NCBI GenBank assembly: GCA_017303835.1
Contig: JAFLBI010000001.1
Location: 1,984,001-2,048,000, forward strand
Direction: 5' to 3'
DNA from: Chitinophagales bacterium
GTDB lineage: Bacteria; Bacteroidota; Bacteroidia; Chitinophagales; Chitinophagaceae
DNA: 64,000 nt
Shown here piece after piece: positions 1 through 8,269 of the stretch. Under the pieces are notes generated by a model. The model was not told the origin of the DNA. It searched no databases and worked only from the letters and a program-made list of their open reading frames with translations. The position numbers and the translations under genes were made by a program. Positions within the stretch are counted from its first letter, which is position 1. The number at the start of each line of letters is the position of its first letter.

Positions 1-90
1 CCACCAGATCAGCGCAGCAATAATATATAACAGTAAGAACCAATAGACTACTGTTACCAGCCTGAGTTTGCTTTTAGGAAAGATTGTCAT
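1..90 (-). CDS. N-terminal fragment of a membrane protein, cut by window edge
   Basis: An open frame runs from an ATG at 90 to the window edge and encodes 30 residues, starting MTIFPKSKLRLVTV and continuing into a hydrophobic, aromatic-rich stretch (YWFLLLYIIAALIWW) that is probably the first transmembrane helix. Its ATG overlaps the TGA of the gldH gene in the ATGA arrangement, so the two are very likely translationally coupled. Short basic N-termini followed by one helix like this are common in membrane-bound sensor histidine kinases, but too little is visible to assign a function. Confidence 0.6.
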   Translation of the reverse strand, partial: MTIFPKSKLRLVTVVYWFLLLYIIAALIWW

Positions 91-554
91 TCCGTTGCTT
101 TTTCAACACGAATACCCGCATTCAATACATACTGCAATGGGTCTTCGCGCATAGCCTGTTTCAAACGAAATATATACTGGCCCTTACGCAGGCGGATGGG
201 TTTGGGTGTTAAGCTGATGCGGTGATCATAAATATCGTCCATGCCCGTGCCCAGCCATCCTTTAGCAGGATCAGCCAATTTCAAATCCAACAATTGATAT
301 TTCATGGCTTCTACAGGCGTTTGGGTTCCGATATTCACCCAGATATTGTTATAGCCATAGGCATCTTCATGTCTGAGAACGAGATAGATTCTATAAGACA
401 CTGTGGTATCCTGCACATCAAATTTGAACTCCAGCGAATCTTTGCTGCTCCATTGATGATCCGGAAAGAAATGTTGTTGTTCTTTCAGTTCAATAGCTGT
501 ACAGCTGTACAAACTCAAACCAATCAATATTGAAAAAAGAAGTTTCTGCAGCAT
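87..554 (-). CDS. gldH: Gliding motility lipoprotein GldH
   Basis: A 155-residue lipoprotein with a signal peptide ending in a lipobox (about residues 10-18, GLSLYSC, Cys18). The body matches the GldH family: a beta-rich domain with HEDAYGYNNIWVNI and a C-terminal LKQAMREDPL segment, at the family's usual length. In Flavobacterium johnsoniae GldH is needed for gliding and for function of the type IX secretion system. That agrees with the T9SS sorting domain on the amylase at 8270-11161. The gene lies 4 bp downstream of the YicC-family gene and overlaps the next frame by ATGA, so the three are probably one transcript. The assignment rests on whole-sequence resemblance. Confidence 0.85.
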   Translation of the reverse strand: MLQKLLFSILIGLSLYSCTAIELKEQQHFFPDHQWSSKDSLEFKFDVQDTTVSYRIYLVLRHEDAYGYNNIWVNIGTQTPVEAMKYQLLDLKLADPAKGWLGTGMDDIYDHRISLTPKPIRLRKGQYIFRLKQAMREDPLQYVLNAGIRVEKATE

Positions 555-558
555 ATAC

Positions 559-1434
559 TTATAAAATATTCAAGACTTGTTCTTTCGCTTTTTCCAATTC
601 ATCCTTCATCAGAATTACGCATTTCTGAATAGTGGCATCATAAGCTTTTGAGCCGGTAGTATTGATTTCCCTGCCGAATTCTTGTAAAACGAAAGACAGT
701 TTTTTACCCTTGCTACGCTCCTTGCCTTTCAGCACTTCGCGGAAATAATCGCAGTGATTCTTCAAGCGAACTTGCTCTTCACTGATATCAATTTTTTCGA
801 TATAGTAAATCAGTTCTTGTTCCAGTCTGTTGGGATCATAGTTTTCCTTACCTACATTCTCTTCCAAAGTTTTCTTCAATCCCTCACGAATCTTTTCTCT
901 GCGCAAGGGTTCTAAAGTGGCTATTTCAGCTTGCAATTGCTCAATCTGTTGCACACGATCCAACAAATCGGCTTCCAATACTTTGCCTTCTTCTGTTCTG
1001 TGTGTATTGATTTGTGTGATAGCATCCTGAAACACACGCTGAGCCGCAGCCCATTCCTCATCATTGAGTAACTCAGACTGGTTAGTAACCACTTCCGGTA
1101 AACGAAGGATAGCAGCGAGGAGCTGGCTATCATCGGCCTGCATTTCTTCAGCCACCTGCTTCACTGAAGTATAATAAGATTTCAGTAAGTCGGTATTAAT
1201 AGCCACTGGTTTGGATGCGCCATTGTTCTTGATGGTAGCAATACATTCCACGCTACCCCTTTCCAATGATTCGCTCAGCATCTGTCTGATATCGAATTCA
1301 AAAGGCTTGAGCTGTGCGGGTATATTGAGTCGCAAATCAAACTGTTTGCCGTTGAGTGAACGAAGTTCCACCAGCAATACCTTATCGCCAATAGATTGTT
1401 CACTGCGGCCATAGCCAGTCATGGAGTAGAGCAT
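559..1434 (-). CDS. YicC/YloC family endoribonuclease
   Basis: A 291-residue cytosolic protein. The N-terminus MLYSMTGYGR and the following VELRSLNGKQFDLRLNIP are the family hallmark (YicC_N domain, about 1-155). The C-terminal DUF1732 domain (about 205-291) contains DISEEQVRLKNHCDYFREVL and KLSFVLQEFGREINTTGSKA, where the conserved glutamates and Asn-Thr-x-Gly-Ser-Lys lie. E. coli YicC has been described as an endoribonuclease involved in RNA turnover. The length matches the family. The gene is first in a short minus-strand transcript with gldH 4 bp downstream. No unusual feature is seen. Confidence 0.93.
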   Translation of the reverse strand: MLYSMTGYGRSEQSIGDKVLLVELRSLNGKQFDLRLNIPAQLKPFEFDIRQMLSESLERGSVECIATIKNNGASKPVAINTDLLKSYYTSVKQVAEEMQADDSQLLAAILRLPEVVTNQSELLNDEEWAAAQRVFQDAITQINTHRTEEGKVLEADLLDRVQQIEQLQAEIATLEPLRREKIREGLKKTLEENVGKENYDPNRLEQELIYYIEKIDISEEQVRLKNHCDYFREVLKGKERSKGKKLSFVLQEFGREINTTGSKAYDATIQKCVILMKDELEKAKEQVLNIL

Positions 1435-1481
1435 AAATAATTCTTAGGCAGTAAAAGTAAATGAAAATGCGGGAAGCTCCC

Positions 1482-1514
1482 TAAAACAAAGCTGCCCCGT
1501 ATGAACGGGGCAGC
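1482..1514 (-). terminator. Rho-independent terminator after the SusE/F operon
   Basis: Perfect 10-bp stem (GCTGCCCCGT at 1491-1500 pairs with ACGGGGCAGC at 1505-1514) with an ATGA loop. On the minus strand it is followed by a T-rich run (complement of 1482-1490). It lies 28 bp past the stop of the SusE/F-like gene at 1542 and so closes the minus-strand glucan operon before yicC. Confidence 0.85.
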
Positions 1515-1541
1515 AGCAGTAAAACTGTGAAAATCCGAATC

Positions 1542-2720
1542 TTACAACCTGGTTAGTGTGTAAGTATTGTTGGCCAGCTCTACGACAATCTTATAGTTGC
1601 CGCTAGTTGATGGAGCAGGCATATCTTCTCCTTCTGGTTTCAATGGACCGCCCAAACCAATATTGGCTGCACTACCATTCACTGCACCGTATTTCTTACC
1701 CCAGTTACCATTCTCAGGCAGGAAGAGGTATTTCTCACCGGCAGTTAATGCGATAGATGCAATTTCAAAGCGGGTAGCTGTAACGCGGGTAAATTGCTGT
1801 GATGGCACAGGAACAGGATTGCTCCAGCCACCAGGTGTAGCACCACCTACCAGGAAGAGACTGCTAGGCAAACCATGCTGCTGGGTAAATGGTGTTACAG
1901 TGAACTTACCAGCCTGAAAATCTACAACGATCTTATACAGACCTGGAGCAGCTGCTGGGCTGGGGAAATTATCACCACCACCAACACCTGGAGCGTAGTA
2001 AACGAAGTTGCCACCGTTAGCAATACCAGGAACACTGTTATTGGTTAATGCATATTTCTGGTCCCAGCTACCATTGATAGGTAACATCAGGTAGCTACCT
2101 GGCTTCAGGTTAAATACTCCAGCAAATGTGGTTTCATCCAATCTGCTGAACTCCTGTGAAGGCACTGGAACAGGGTTGTTCCAGCCACCATCAGATGCAT
2201 CACCTACCAGGAAGAGACGGCCAGAAGTTGGCAAAGCCACTTTAGGCGGAATCTTATATGGTGTAACACGCAGCTTCAGTGTATTAGATACCAGACGCTC
2301 GTTGTTGTTTGGGAAAGATGAGATCACACGCACATCAATATCGTATGCCGTATTGAAAGCAAAACCAAAGCCCAGCAGGATGCTGTTCAGTTCTTTTGCC
2401 AACATACTCAGTCTGCGTGTACCAGTTACTGTACGGGTAACTGATTTTGAGAAGTTACGATTGGTAGAATCGATCTCAACAACATACTTCACCGTACTTG
2501 AGTCAATAGAATACTCAGGGTTAGTCCAGCTCAACGTTAATGCAACGTTGTTGGAATCTGCAGCGGCAGGAGCAATTGTAGCAGCTGAAGCTGAGATCAC
2601 TGGCTGCTTACCATTACTGAAGACAGCAATCTCGCCACCGCCTTCGATGTTTTTCTCACAAGCTGTAAAGAGCATTCCGGCAGCCAGCAGGAAAAACCAT
2701 AATTTTTGAATGTGTTTCAT
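1542..2720 (-). CDS. SusE/SusF-like outer-membrane glycan-binding lipoprotein
   Basis: A 392-residue lipoprotein (signal peptide with lipobox LLAAGMLFTAC, Cys21). It has an N-terminal SusE-type immunoglobulin-like domain (about 35-150, LTLSWTNPEYSID) followed by two tandem SusF-type carbohydrate-binding domains. Each tandem domain opens with LFLVG...GGWNNPVPVPSQ or LFLVGGATPGGWSNPVPVPSQ and ends in a Y(T/K)IVV-type strand (about 165-280 and 285-392). Such lipoproteins sit on the cell surface and bind starch-like glycans for the SusCD transporter. It is the last gene of the susC-susD-susE-susE/F operon, 18 bp after the preceding gene and before a terminator. The two domains are clearly an internal duplication, visible at DNA level around 1804-1845 and 2160-2200. 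The exact glycan cannot be read from sequence. Confidence 0.85.
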   Translation of the reverse strand: MKHIQKLWFFLLAAGMLFTACEKNIEGGGEIAVFSNGKQPVISASAATIAPAAADSNNVALTLSWTNPEYSIDSSTVKYVVEIDSTNRNFSKSVTRTVTGTRRLSMLAKELNSILLGFGFAFNTAYDIDVRVISSFPNNNERLVSNTLKLRVTPYKIPPKVALPTSGRLFLVGDASDGGWNNPVPVPSQEFSRLDETTFAGVFNLKPGSYLMLPINGSWDQKYALTNNSVPGIANGGNFVYYAPGVGGGDNFPSPAAAPGLYKIVVDFQAGKFTVTPFTQQHGLPSSLFLVGGATPGGWSNPVPVPSQQFTRVTATRFEIASIALTAGEKYLFLPENGNWGKKYGAVNGSAANIGLGGPLKPEGEDMPAPSTSGNYKIVVELANNTYTLTRL

Positions 2721-2738
2721 ATCAAATAGTTTTTACAG

Positions 2739-3581
2739 TTAAAGCTTCACACCGGAATATTCTCCAGTCTGGAAATTATAGGTCATGCGATAATTACCCG
2801 CACCTGGTGAAGGGAAGGCAGGATCAGCATCACGCTTTTCAAATGTGCCGCTCAATGCTGTACCACCGGTAATCATGTGGTACTGCGTACCCCATACACC
2901 CTGTGTTTGAATCAGCTTATATGCACCACTTGCGTTGAACGTAACATCAATACGATATTCTGTATCGGTTACTTTGGTACATCTTTGAGTAGCATCAAAT
3001 GGTGCTGGTAACGGATTGCTCCAGCCAGATGCCAATGCATCACCTACCAACCATAAAGTACCGTCTGTAGGTGGTTCTACTTTAGGTGGTGGCGCAAATG
3101 GGCGTGCTGTGAAAGAGAACACATTTGATGTTAATACAGCAGCACTTGCACCTTGTGCCAGGCTAGCTGTTACGCGCGCTTGCATGGTGTACAATCTGCC
3201 GAAAGTGAGACGCATATCATTACCCAGGATAGCATTCAGTTCTTTCTCTGTAAAAGTCTTAGTCAGATCTGAAGCAATAGTGGTAACATATCTTCTACCG
3301 CTAGTGAAATTAGCACCAGTAGTATCAATCTCTAATGTGTAGGTTACGTTAGCTGAACTAACACCAGAAGTAAATTTATACTCAGGGTTGGTCCAACGTA
3401 AAGTAATCGCTGTTTCATTTTCTGTCAATGCAGTCAGGCGAACAGCATTGGTGCTGCCGGTGAGCACTGGAGCCGTACCTCCTTCGAAGTACAGTTTATT
3501 CTCATACTTCTCGCAGCTGGTGCCGGCCAGAAGCAAAAGCCCAAGCACTGCTGACTGGAGTATTTTGATGTATTGTTTCAT
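2739..3581 (-). CDS. SusE domain-containing surface lipoprotein
   Basis: A 280-residue lipoprotein (MKQYIKILQSAVLGLLLLAGTSC, Cys23). A SusE N-terminal domain (about 35-160, ITLRWTNPEYKF) is followed by one SusF-like binding domain that starts LWLVGDALASGWSNPLPAP (about 175-280). It is a shorter paralogue of the downstream protein, which carries two copies of that domain. It lies between susD (18 bp upstream) and the longer SusE/F-like gene, so it belongs to the same operon. Expected role: outer-membrane glycan capture next to SusCD. Confidence 0.85.
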   Translation of the reverse strand: MKQYIKILQSAVLGLLLLAGTSCEKYENKLYFEGGTAPVLTGSTNAVRLTALTENETAITLRWTNPEYKFTSGVSSANVTYTLEIDTTGANFTSGRRYVTTIASDLTKTFTEKELNAILGNDMRLTFGRLYTMQARVTASLAQGASAAVLTSNVFSFTARPFAPPPKVEPPTDGTLWLVGDALASGWSNPLPAPFDATQRCTKVTDTEYRIDVTFNASGAYKLIQTQGVWGTQYHMITGGTALSGTFEKRDADPAFPSPGAGNYRMTYNFQTGEYSGVKL

Positions 3582-3599
3582 AATAGTCAGTTTACTTGA

Positions 3600-5201
3600 T
3601 TAGTAGTTAGGGTTCTGTACCAGATTCGGGTTAGCTACGATATCTGAAGAAGGCAATGGATACAGCTTTCTGAAATCTGCTACTGCAGTACCTGCAGCTA
3701 CACCACCTTTCCAAGGCCAGAGATAAGTACCTTCTGTGAAACGACCATAACGAATCAGGTCTGTTCTGCGGTGACCTTCCCAGTACAACTCACGAGCTCT
3801 TTCATCAAGGATGAAATTGATGTTAAGTTGATTTGCACCAGGACCAGCGGTAACATTACCAGTTGCATTGCCATAAGCACGCTGACGCAGATTGTTTACA
3901 TAAGTCAGCGCTAAGTTAGCATCGCCACCAGCACCGCCTCTTAAAACAGCTTCTGCATAAATCAGGTACATTTCAGCCAAACGGAACAGTGGGAAATCAA
4001 TATCTACCCAGTTTACGAAATTGGCAGGTCTTGCACCAGCTCTGTTTACGTTTCTGTATTTGTTGATTGCAAAGCCATCTTTGAAATTGGCAATATCTGC
4101 AATCTCCAGATTGTGCTGGAAGAATTGTGCACGCTTATCTGCAGCACCAGTGTAATCAGGGAACAACGCAGGAATATTCTTGGTTGTACGAATACCACCC
4201 CAACCACCATTGATACCAGAAGATGCAGCGTTCATGTCGCCACCAACTGAAGCATGGGTTAAGAAAGTAGTACCACCCCAGTTCTGTGTGCGCTGACCAT
4301 CATAGTTGAGTGTTAAGATAAACTCGTTGGCGTTTAACTGATTGTCGGCTAACATCAGGTGACGATAATCAGCCACCAGTGTATAACCAGCATCAATGAC
4401 ACGCTTAGCATATACAATCGCATTATTGTAATCAGGCGTACCAGTGTACACACCGGCATTCAGATACAATCTTGCCAACAAAGCCCAGGCGGCAGCTTTA
4501 TCTGCACGGCCATATTCGTTACTTCTGGCAGCTGGCAAATCAGCTTCAACAGCTTTCAGTTCTGTAACAATGTAATTGTACAGATCAGCACGCTTGATTT
4601 GCTTTGGAGGCGTAGCACCAATTGGAGAAGCATCATCAATGAATGGTACATTACCAAACAGATCTAATGCTGCCCAATAAGCATAAGCGCGCATGAAGCG
4701 AGCTTCCGCCTTAAAGGTTTTAACTGCAGTAGCATCTGCACCTGTAATACCTCTACGAGCTAAACGATCATCAGCAGCTTCGCGAATAAATTCGTTCGCA
4801 ACTGTAATGCTGTAGAAAAGACGGTTATACAGACCTTCCAACATGGGGTTGCTTGAACTCCAGTTCATGTTGTGGAAGTCGCGGATACCGGGGTCACCCC
4901 AGGCTACTACTGCTTCGTCTGTGCTCAGTTCCTGAGCCTTCCAGAACAAACGCAGATAGTCTGATGTACCCTCATCAATATTGGCAAGGTCACCTGCACC
5001 GGCAGGGCCTGCGTTACCTGTTGTAGCGAAAGAGCCATACACTTTAGCGAGTACAGTTTTGTATCCATTTGCATTGGCGTAAACTGTCTCAGAGGTCTGG
5101 TCAACTTCCGGCTTGATATCCCACTTCTTACAGGAGCTTACTGTAAGCGCAAGCACCGCAAGCAGGGAAAATAGCTGAATGGAAATCTTTTTCATATTCA
5201 T
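3600..5201 (-). CDS. SusD/RagB family nutrient-binding outer-membrane lipoprotein
   Basis: A 533-residue lipoprotein (MNMKKISIQLF..., lipobox TVSSC at about residue 24). SusD family features are the helical TPR-like core with RAYAYWAALDLFGNVPF (about 175-190) and the C-terminal signature ERARELYWEGHRRTDLIRYG near 480-500. SusD proteins form the lid of the SusC outer-membrane channel and bind the incoming oligosaccharide. The gene is 15 bp downstream of susC, the canonical order. The associated SusE/F-like proteins and secreted GH13 amylase suggest starch or a related alpha-glucan as substrate; this is inferred from context. Confidence 0.95.
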   Translation of the reverse strand: MNMKKISIQLFSLLAVLALTVSSCKKWDIKPEVDQTSETVYANANGYKTVLAKVYGSFATTGNAGPAGAGDLANIDEGTSDYLRLFWKAQELSTDEAVVAWGDPGIRDFHNMNWSSSNPMLEGLYNRLFYSITVANEFIREAADDRLARRGITGADATAVKTFKAEARFMRAYAYWAALDLFGNVPFIDDASPIGATPPKQIKRADLYNYIVTELKAVEADLPAARSNEYGRADKAAAWALLARLYLNAGVYTGTPDYNNAIVYAKRVIDAGYTLVADYRHLMLADNQLNANEFILTLNYDGQRTQNWGGTTFLTHASVGGDMNAASSGINGGWGGIRTTKNIPALFPDYTGAADKRAQFFQHNLEIADIANFKDGFAINKYRNVNRAGARPANFVNWVDIDFPLFRLAEMYLIYAEAVLRGGAGGDANLALTYVNNLRQRAYGNATGNVTAGPGANQLNINFILDERARELYWEGHRRTDLIRYGRFTEGTYLWPWKGGVAAGTAVADFRKLYPLPSSDIVANPNLVQNPNY

Positions 5202-5216
5202 CTGAATTTATCAGGA

Positions 5217-8180
5217 TTAAAAATCAAGGTTCACACCCAATACAAACATTCTTGGACGAGGGTAAAGATTGTTATCAATACCACCCGCGATCTCAGGATC
5301 GATACCACTGTACTTGGTGATGATGAATGCATTCTGTACGTTCAGAGAAGCACGCATGTTGATGCCTTTGGCAATCTTACCAACATTGTAACCAATATTG
5401 ATATTATCCATACGCAGGAATGATGCGTTCTCTACATGGTAGTCAGACAACAACTGTTCTACACTATTGGTAGCAAAGTTGGTTGTCAGCACTTTTCTGG
5501 AAGCGTTAGCCAGGAAGCCGTTTGGATCCAGAATACCGAAGTAAGTGCCACGAACAGAATTAAAGTTATTGTACATGTAGTTGCCGAAAGAACCACGCAG
5601 TACAAAACCGGCTGTCCACTTCTTATAAGACAAAGAAGAGTTTACACCCAGCAATACATCTGGTTCAGGCGACATATAACGATAACGATCTTTCTCGTTG
5701 ATCACACCATCGCGGTTGCGATCTTCAAACAGGTTCTCGATAGGGTTATTGTTCTTATCATATACCTGCTTGTACACGTAGAAAGAACCTGGTCTGTAAC
5801 CAACACTGTTGATCTGCACAAAGTTACCAGTACCACCGGCGATGAAGCCACGAGGTGCACCAGGATAGTTTGGATCAAATACGCGTGTCAGATTCTTGAT
5901 TTCGTTATCCAGGAAAGTCAGGTTGAAACCAAAATCCCAGTTCAGGTCTTTTGTACGCTTCAGGTTGGTATTCAAAGTGAATTCCAAACCTCGGGTATTC
6001 AGTGTACCAACGTTTGTTGTTAACACGTTGCTGAAGTTTGTACCAACAGGAATAGGAATGGTGTTCAACAGATCTTCGTTATCCTTATTGAAGTAGTCGA
6101 TGCTACCATTGATCTTATTATTGAACATGCTGAAGTCGATACCAATGTTGTAAGACTTCAACTGCTCCCACTTCAGCAATGGATCATAAGCTGAAGGACG
6201 CTGCATCTGGTAGAAAGTATTACCAAACTGATAAGAAGCAGTCAGGTTACTCTGAGAGTAGATAGGCAGGAATGGGAAACTACCACCAACTGATTGGTTA
6301 CCGTTTACACCATACGCTGCACGCAGTTTCAAGTCATTGAACACTTTGCTGTTCTTCATGAAGTCTTCTTCGCTGATACGCCATGCAGCAGCCAGGGCTG
6401 GGAATGTACCCCAACGAGCAGGATCTCCTTTCAGACCAAAACGAGTAGAACCATCACGTCTAACTGTTGCTGTCAGGATATACTTACCATTATAAGTGTA
6501 CACCAAACGAGCGTAATAAGACATGAGTGAGTTTTGGAAAGGCTCATTCAAACGACCGGCATAGTTAATGACTGTACCGTTTGCACGTCTGTTAGGGAAG
6601 GTATCAGAAACCACACGGAAAGACTGGAATGAATAACCAGCAGTCAGATCGATGCGGCTATTGATAGAACGCAAATCCTTCGCATAATTCAAATAAAATT
6701 CAGCTACAGTATTGGTATTATTCTGATTGTACTGATTGTTTACACCACCCTGGAAATAAGCTTGTGCAGCACTATCCGGAACATAGATGGTTCCTTTACC
6801 ACGAGCTACATCATAACCCAGATTCAGGTTAGCACGCAGTTCTGGCAGGAAATGGAATTTATAATCAACCTGCATATTACCAATGCTTCTTACGGCATCA
6901 CTCTGATCGCTACGCAGATTCAGCAAGCCAACAGGGTTACGCTGTGAAAGCTGGTTAGGCTGGTTGCTGGCATTCAGCCATTCCCAATAACCACCGAAAC
7001 GGTTGTTACCAGATAATACTGGCTGAGTAGGATCAAAAGAAACGGCGTTACCAATAGCACCTTGGTTAGCGAACTTATTCTTCGTAGAAGTTCCTTTTAC
7101 ATTCAAGTTCACTTTCAGGTGATCGTTCATGAATGAAGGGCTCAGGTTAACAGCTGCAGTGATACGCTGCATGTTATCTGTCTTCAGGATACCATCTTGA
7201 TTCAGGTAACCAACTGATAAGCGATAAGGCATTTTACCTGCAGAACCAGTCACGCTCAGGTTATTATCTGTCATGATTGCTGTTCTGTAGATTTCATCCT
7301 GCCAATTGGTACTTGCATTACCCAGACGGGCTTTTTGTTGTGCAGTACCTCTCGCATTTACTACGGCGCGGAATTCATCAGCCGACAGTACATCTACTTT
7401 TTTACCTACTGTAGAAATAGACAGATTGGTATTGAAGCTGAACTGAGGCTTACCTTTCTTACCCTTCTTCGTAGTAATGATGATAACACCATTAGATGCT
7501 CTTGAACCGTAGATAGCGGCCGCAGATGCATCTTTCAGTACGTTAAAAGTTTCAATGTCATTTGGGTTAATCATGTTCAGCGGGTTGGCAGAACCGGCAA
7601 TGCCAGATTCGTCAACAGGCACACCATCGATCACGATCAATGGGTTGTTAGAAGCCGCCAAAGAAGAACCACCACGGATCAGGATACGAGATCCTGCACC
7701 AGGAGCACCGCCACCAGGTGTAATTTGTACACCGGCAACTTTACCATTGATGAGCTGTTCTGGAGAAACGATCGGACCTTTTACAAAGTCTTTCGCTGAA
7801 ACCGAAACAGCAGCACCGGTTACGTCTTTTTTACGCTGGGTACCATAACCAATTACTACTACATCTGTAAGGGCAGTATTGGTTTCTACTAGTTGTACCT
7901 CGATGATTCCTGTTCCTACAGCAACTTCTTGTGCAGCATAACCCACAGAAGAAATTACCAATGTAGTAGCAGAAGCAGGAACGCGCAGGGTGAATGAACC
8001 ATCCTGTCCGGCAGCTGTACCGGATTTTGTTCCTTTGATTGTAATGGTGGCACCTATGACAGGGCTACCATCTTTCGCGCTGGTGATCTTACCGGTCACC
8101 AACTTGTCCTGTGCCAGTGCAGGCATGCAAAGCATCACCAGCGGCAAGACCAACGCAATGAGCAGTCGTTTAAGATTCAT
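5217..8180 (-). CDS. SusC/RagA family TonB-dependent glycan transporter
   Basis: A 987-residue outer-membrane protein. It has a signal peptide (about 1-23, ending PALAQ), a carboxypeptidase-regulatory-like domain (25-110), the SusC motif VVVIGYGTQRKKDVTGA (about 108-125), a plug domain with ASAAAIYGSRASNGVIIITTKKG (about 218-240), and a 22-strand barrel ending in an aromatic residue (MFVLGVNLDF). It imports oligosaccharides using TonB energy with the SusD lid encoded directly downstream. It is first gene of a four-gene operon (susC, susD, two SusE-type genes). The upstream gap of 89 bp separates it from the amylase gene, which may share the transcript. Confidence 0.96.
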   Translation of the reverse strand: MNLKRLLIALVLPLVMLCMPALAQDKLVTGKITSAKDGSPVIGATITIKGTKSGTAAGQDGSFTLRVPASATTLVISSVGYAAQEVAVGTGIIEVQLVETNTALTDVVVIGYGTQRKKDVTGAAVSVSAKDFVKGPIVSPEQLINGKVAGVQITPGGGAPGAGSRILIRGGSSLAASNNPLIVIDGVPVDESGIAGSANPLNMINPNDIETFNVLKDASAAAIYGSRASNGVIIITTKKGKKGKPQFSFNTNLSISTVGKKVDVLSADEFRAVVNARGTAQQKARLGNASTNWQDEIYRTAIMTDNNLSVTGSAGKMPYRLSVGYLNQDGILKTDNMQRITAAVNLSPSFMNDHLKVNLNVKGTSTKNKFANQGAIGNAVSFDPTQPVLSGNNRFGGYWEWLNASNQPNQLSQRNPVGLLNLRSDQSDAVRSIGNMQVDYKFHFLPELRANLNLGYDVARGKGTIYVPDSAAQAYFQGGVNNQYNQNNTNTVAEFYLNYAKDLRSINSRIDLTAGYSFQSFRVVSDTFPNRRANGTVINYAGRLNEPFQNSLMSYYARLVYTYNGKYILTATVRRDGSTRFGLKGDPARWGTFPALAAAWRISEEDFMKNSKVFNDLKLRAAYGVNGNQSVGGSFPFLPIYSQSNLTASYQFGNTFYQMQRPSAYDPLLKWEQLKSYNIGIDFSMFNNKINGSIDYFNKDNEDLLNTIPIPVGTNFSNVLTTNVGTLNTRGLEFTLNTNLKRTKDLNWDFGFNLTFLDNEIKNLTRVFDPNYPGAPRGFIAGGTGNFVQINSVGYRPGSFYVYKQVYDKNNNPIENLFEDRNRDGVINEKDRYRYMSPEPDVLLGVNSSLSYKKWTAGFVLRGSFGNYMYNNFNSVRGTYFGILDPNGFLANASRKVLTTNFATNSVEQLLSDYHVENASFLRMDNINIGYNVGKIAKGINMRASLNVQNAFIITKYSGIDPEIAGGIDNNLYPRPRMFVLGVNLDF

Positions 8181-8269
8181 AATTCAGGTTTTACTGGTTT
8201 GCAAGAAAATTTTCATTTGATTGAAGGGTTGTTTGCTTTTGTAGAGTCATATATATCAAAAGGGTTTGT

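Noticed and set aside
2128..2709. 193-residue plus-strand open frame opposite the SusE/F-like gene
   Set aside because: Antisense shadow of a well-supported gene; no domain, no start context, composition follows the opposite strand's codons.
5436..6023. 195-residue plus-strand open frame opposite susC
   Set aside because: Antisense shadow; the minus-strand barrel sequence is continuous and family-typical.
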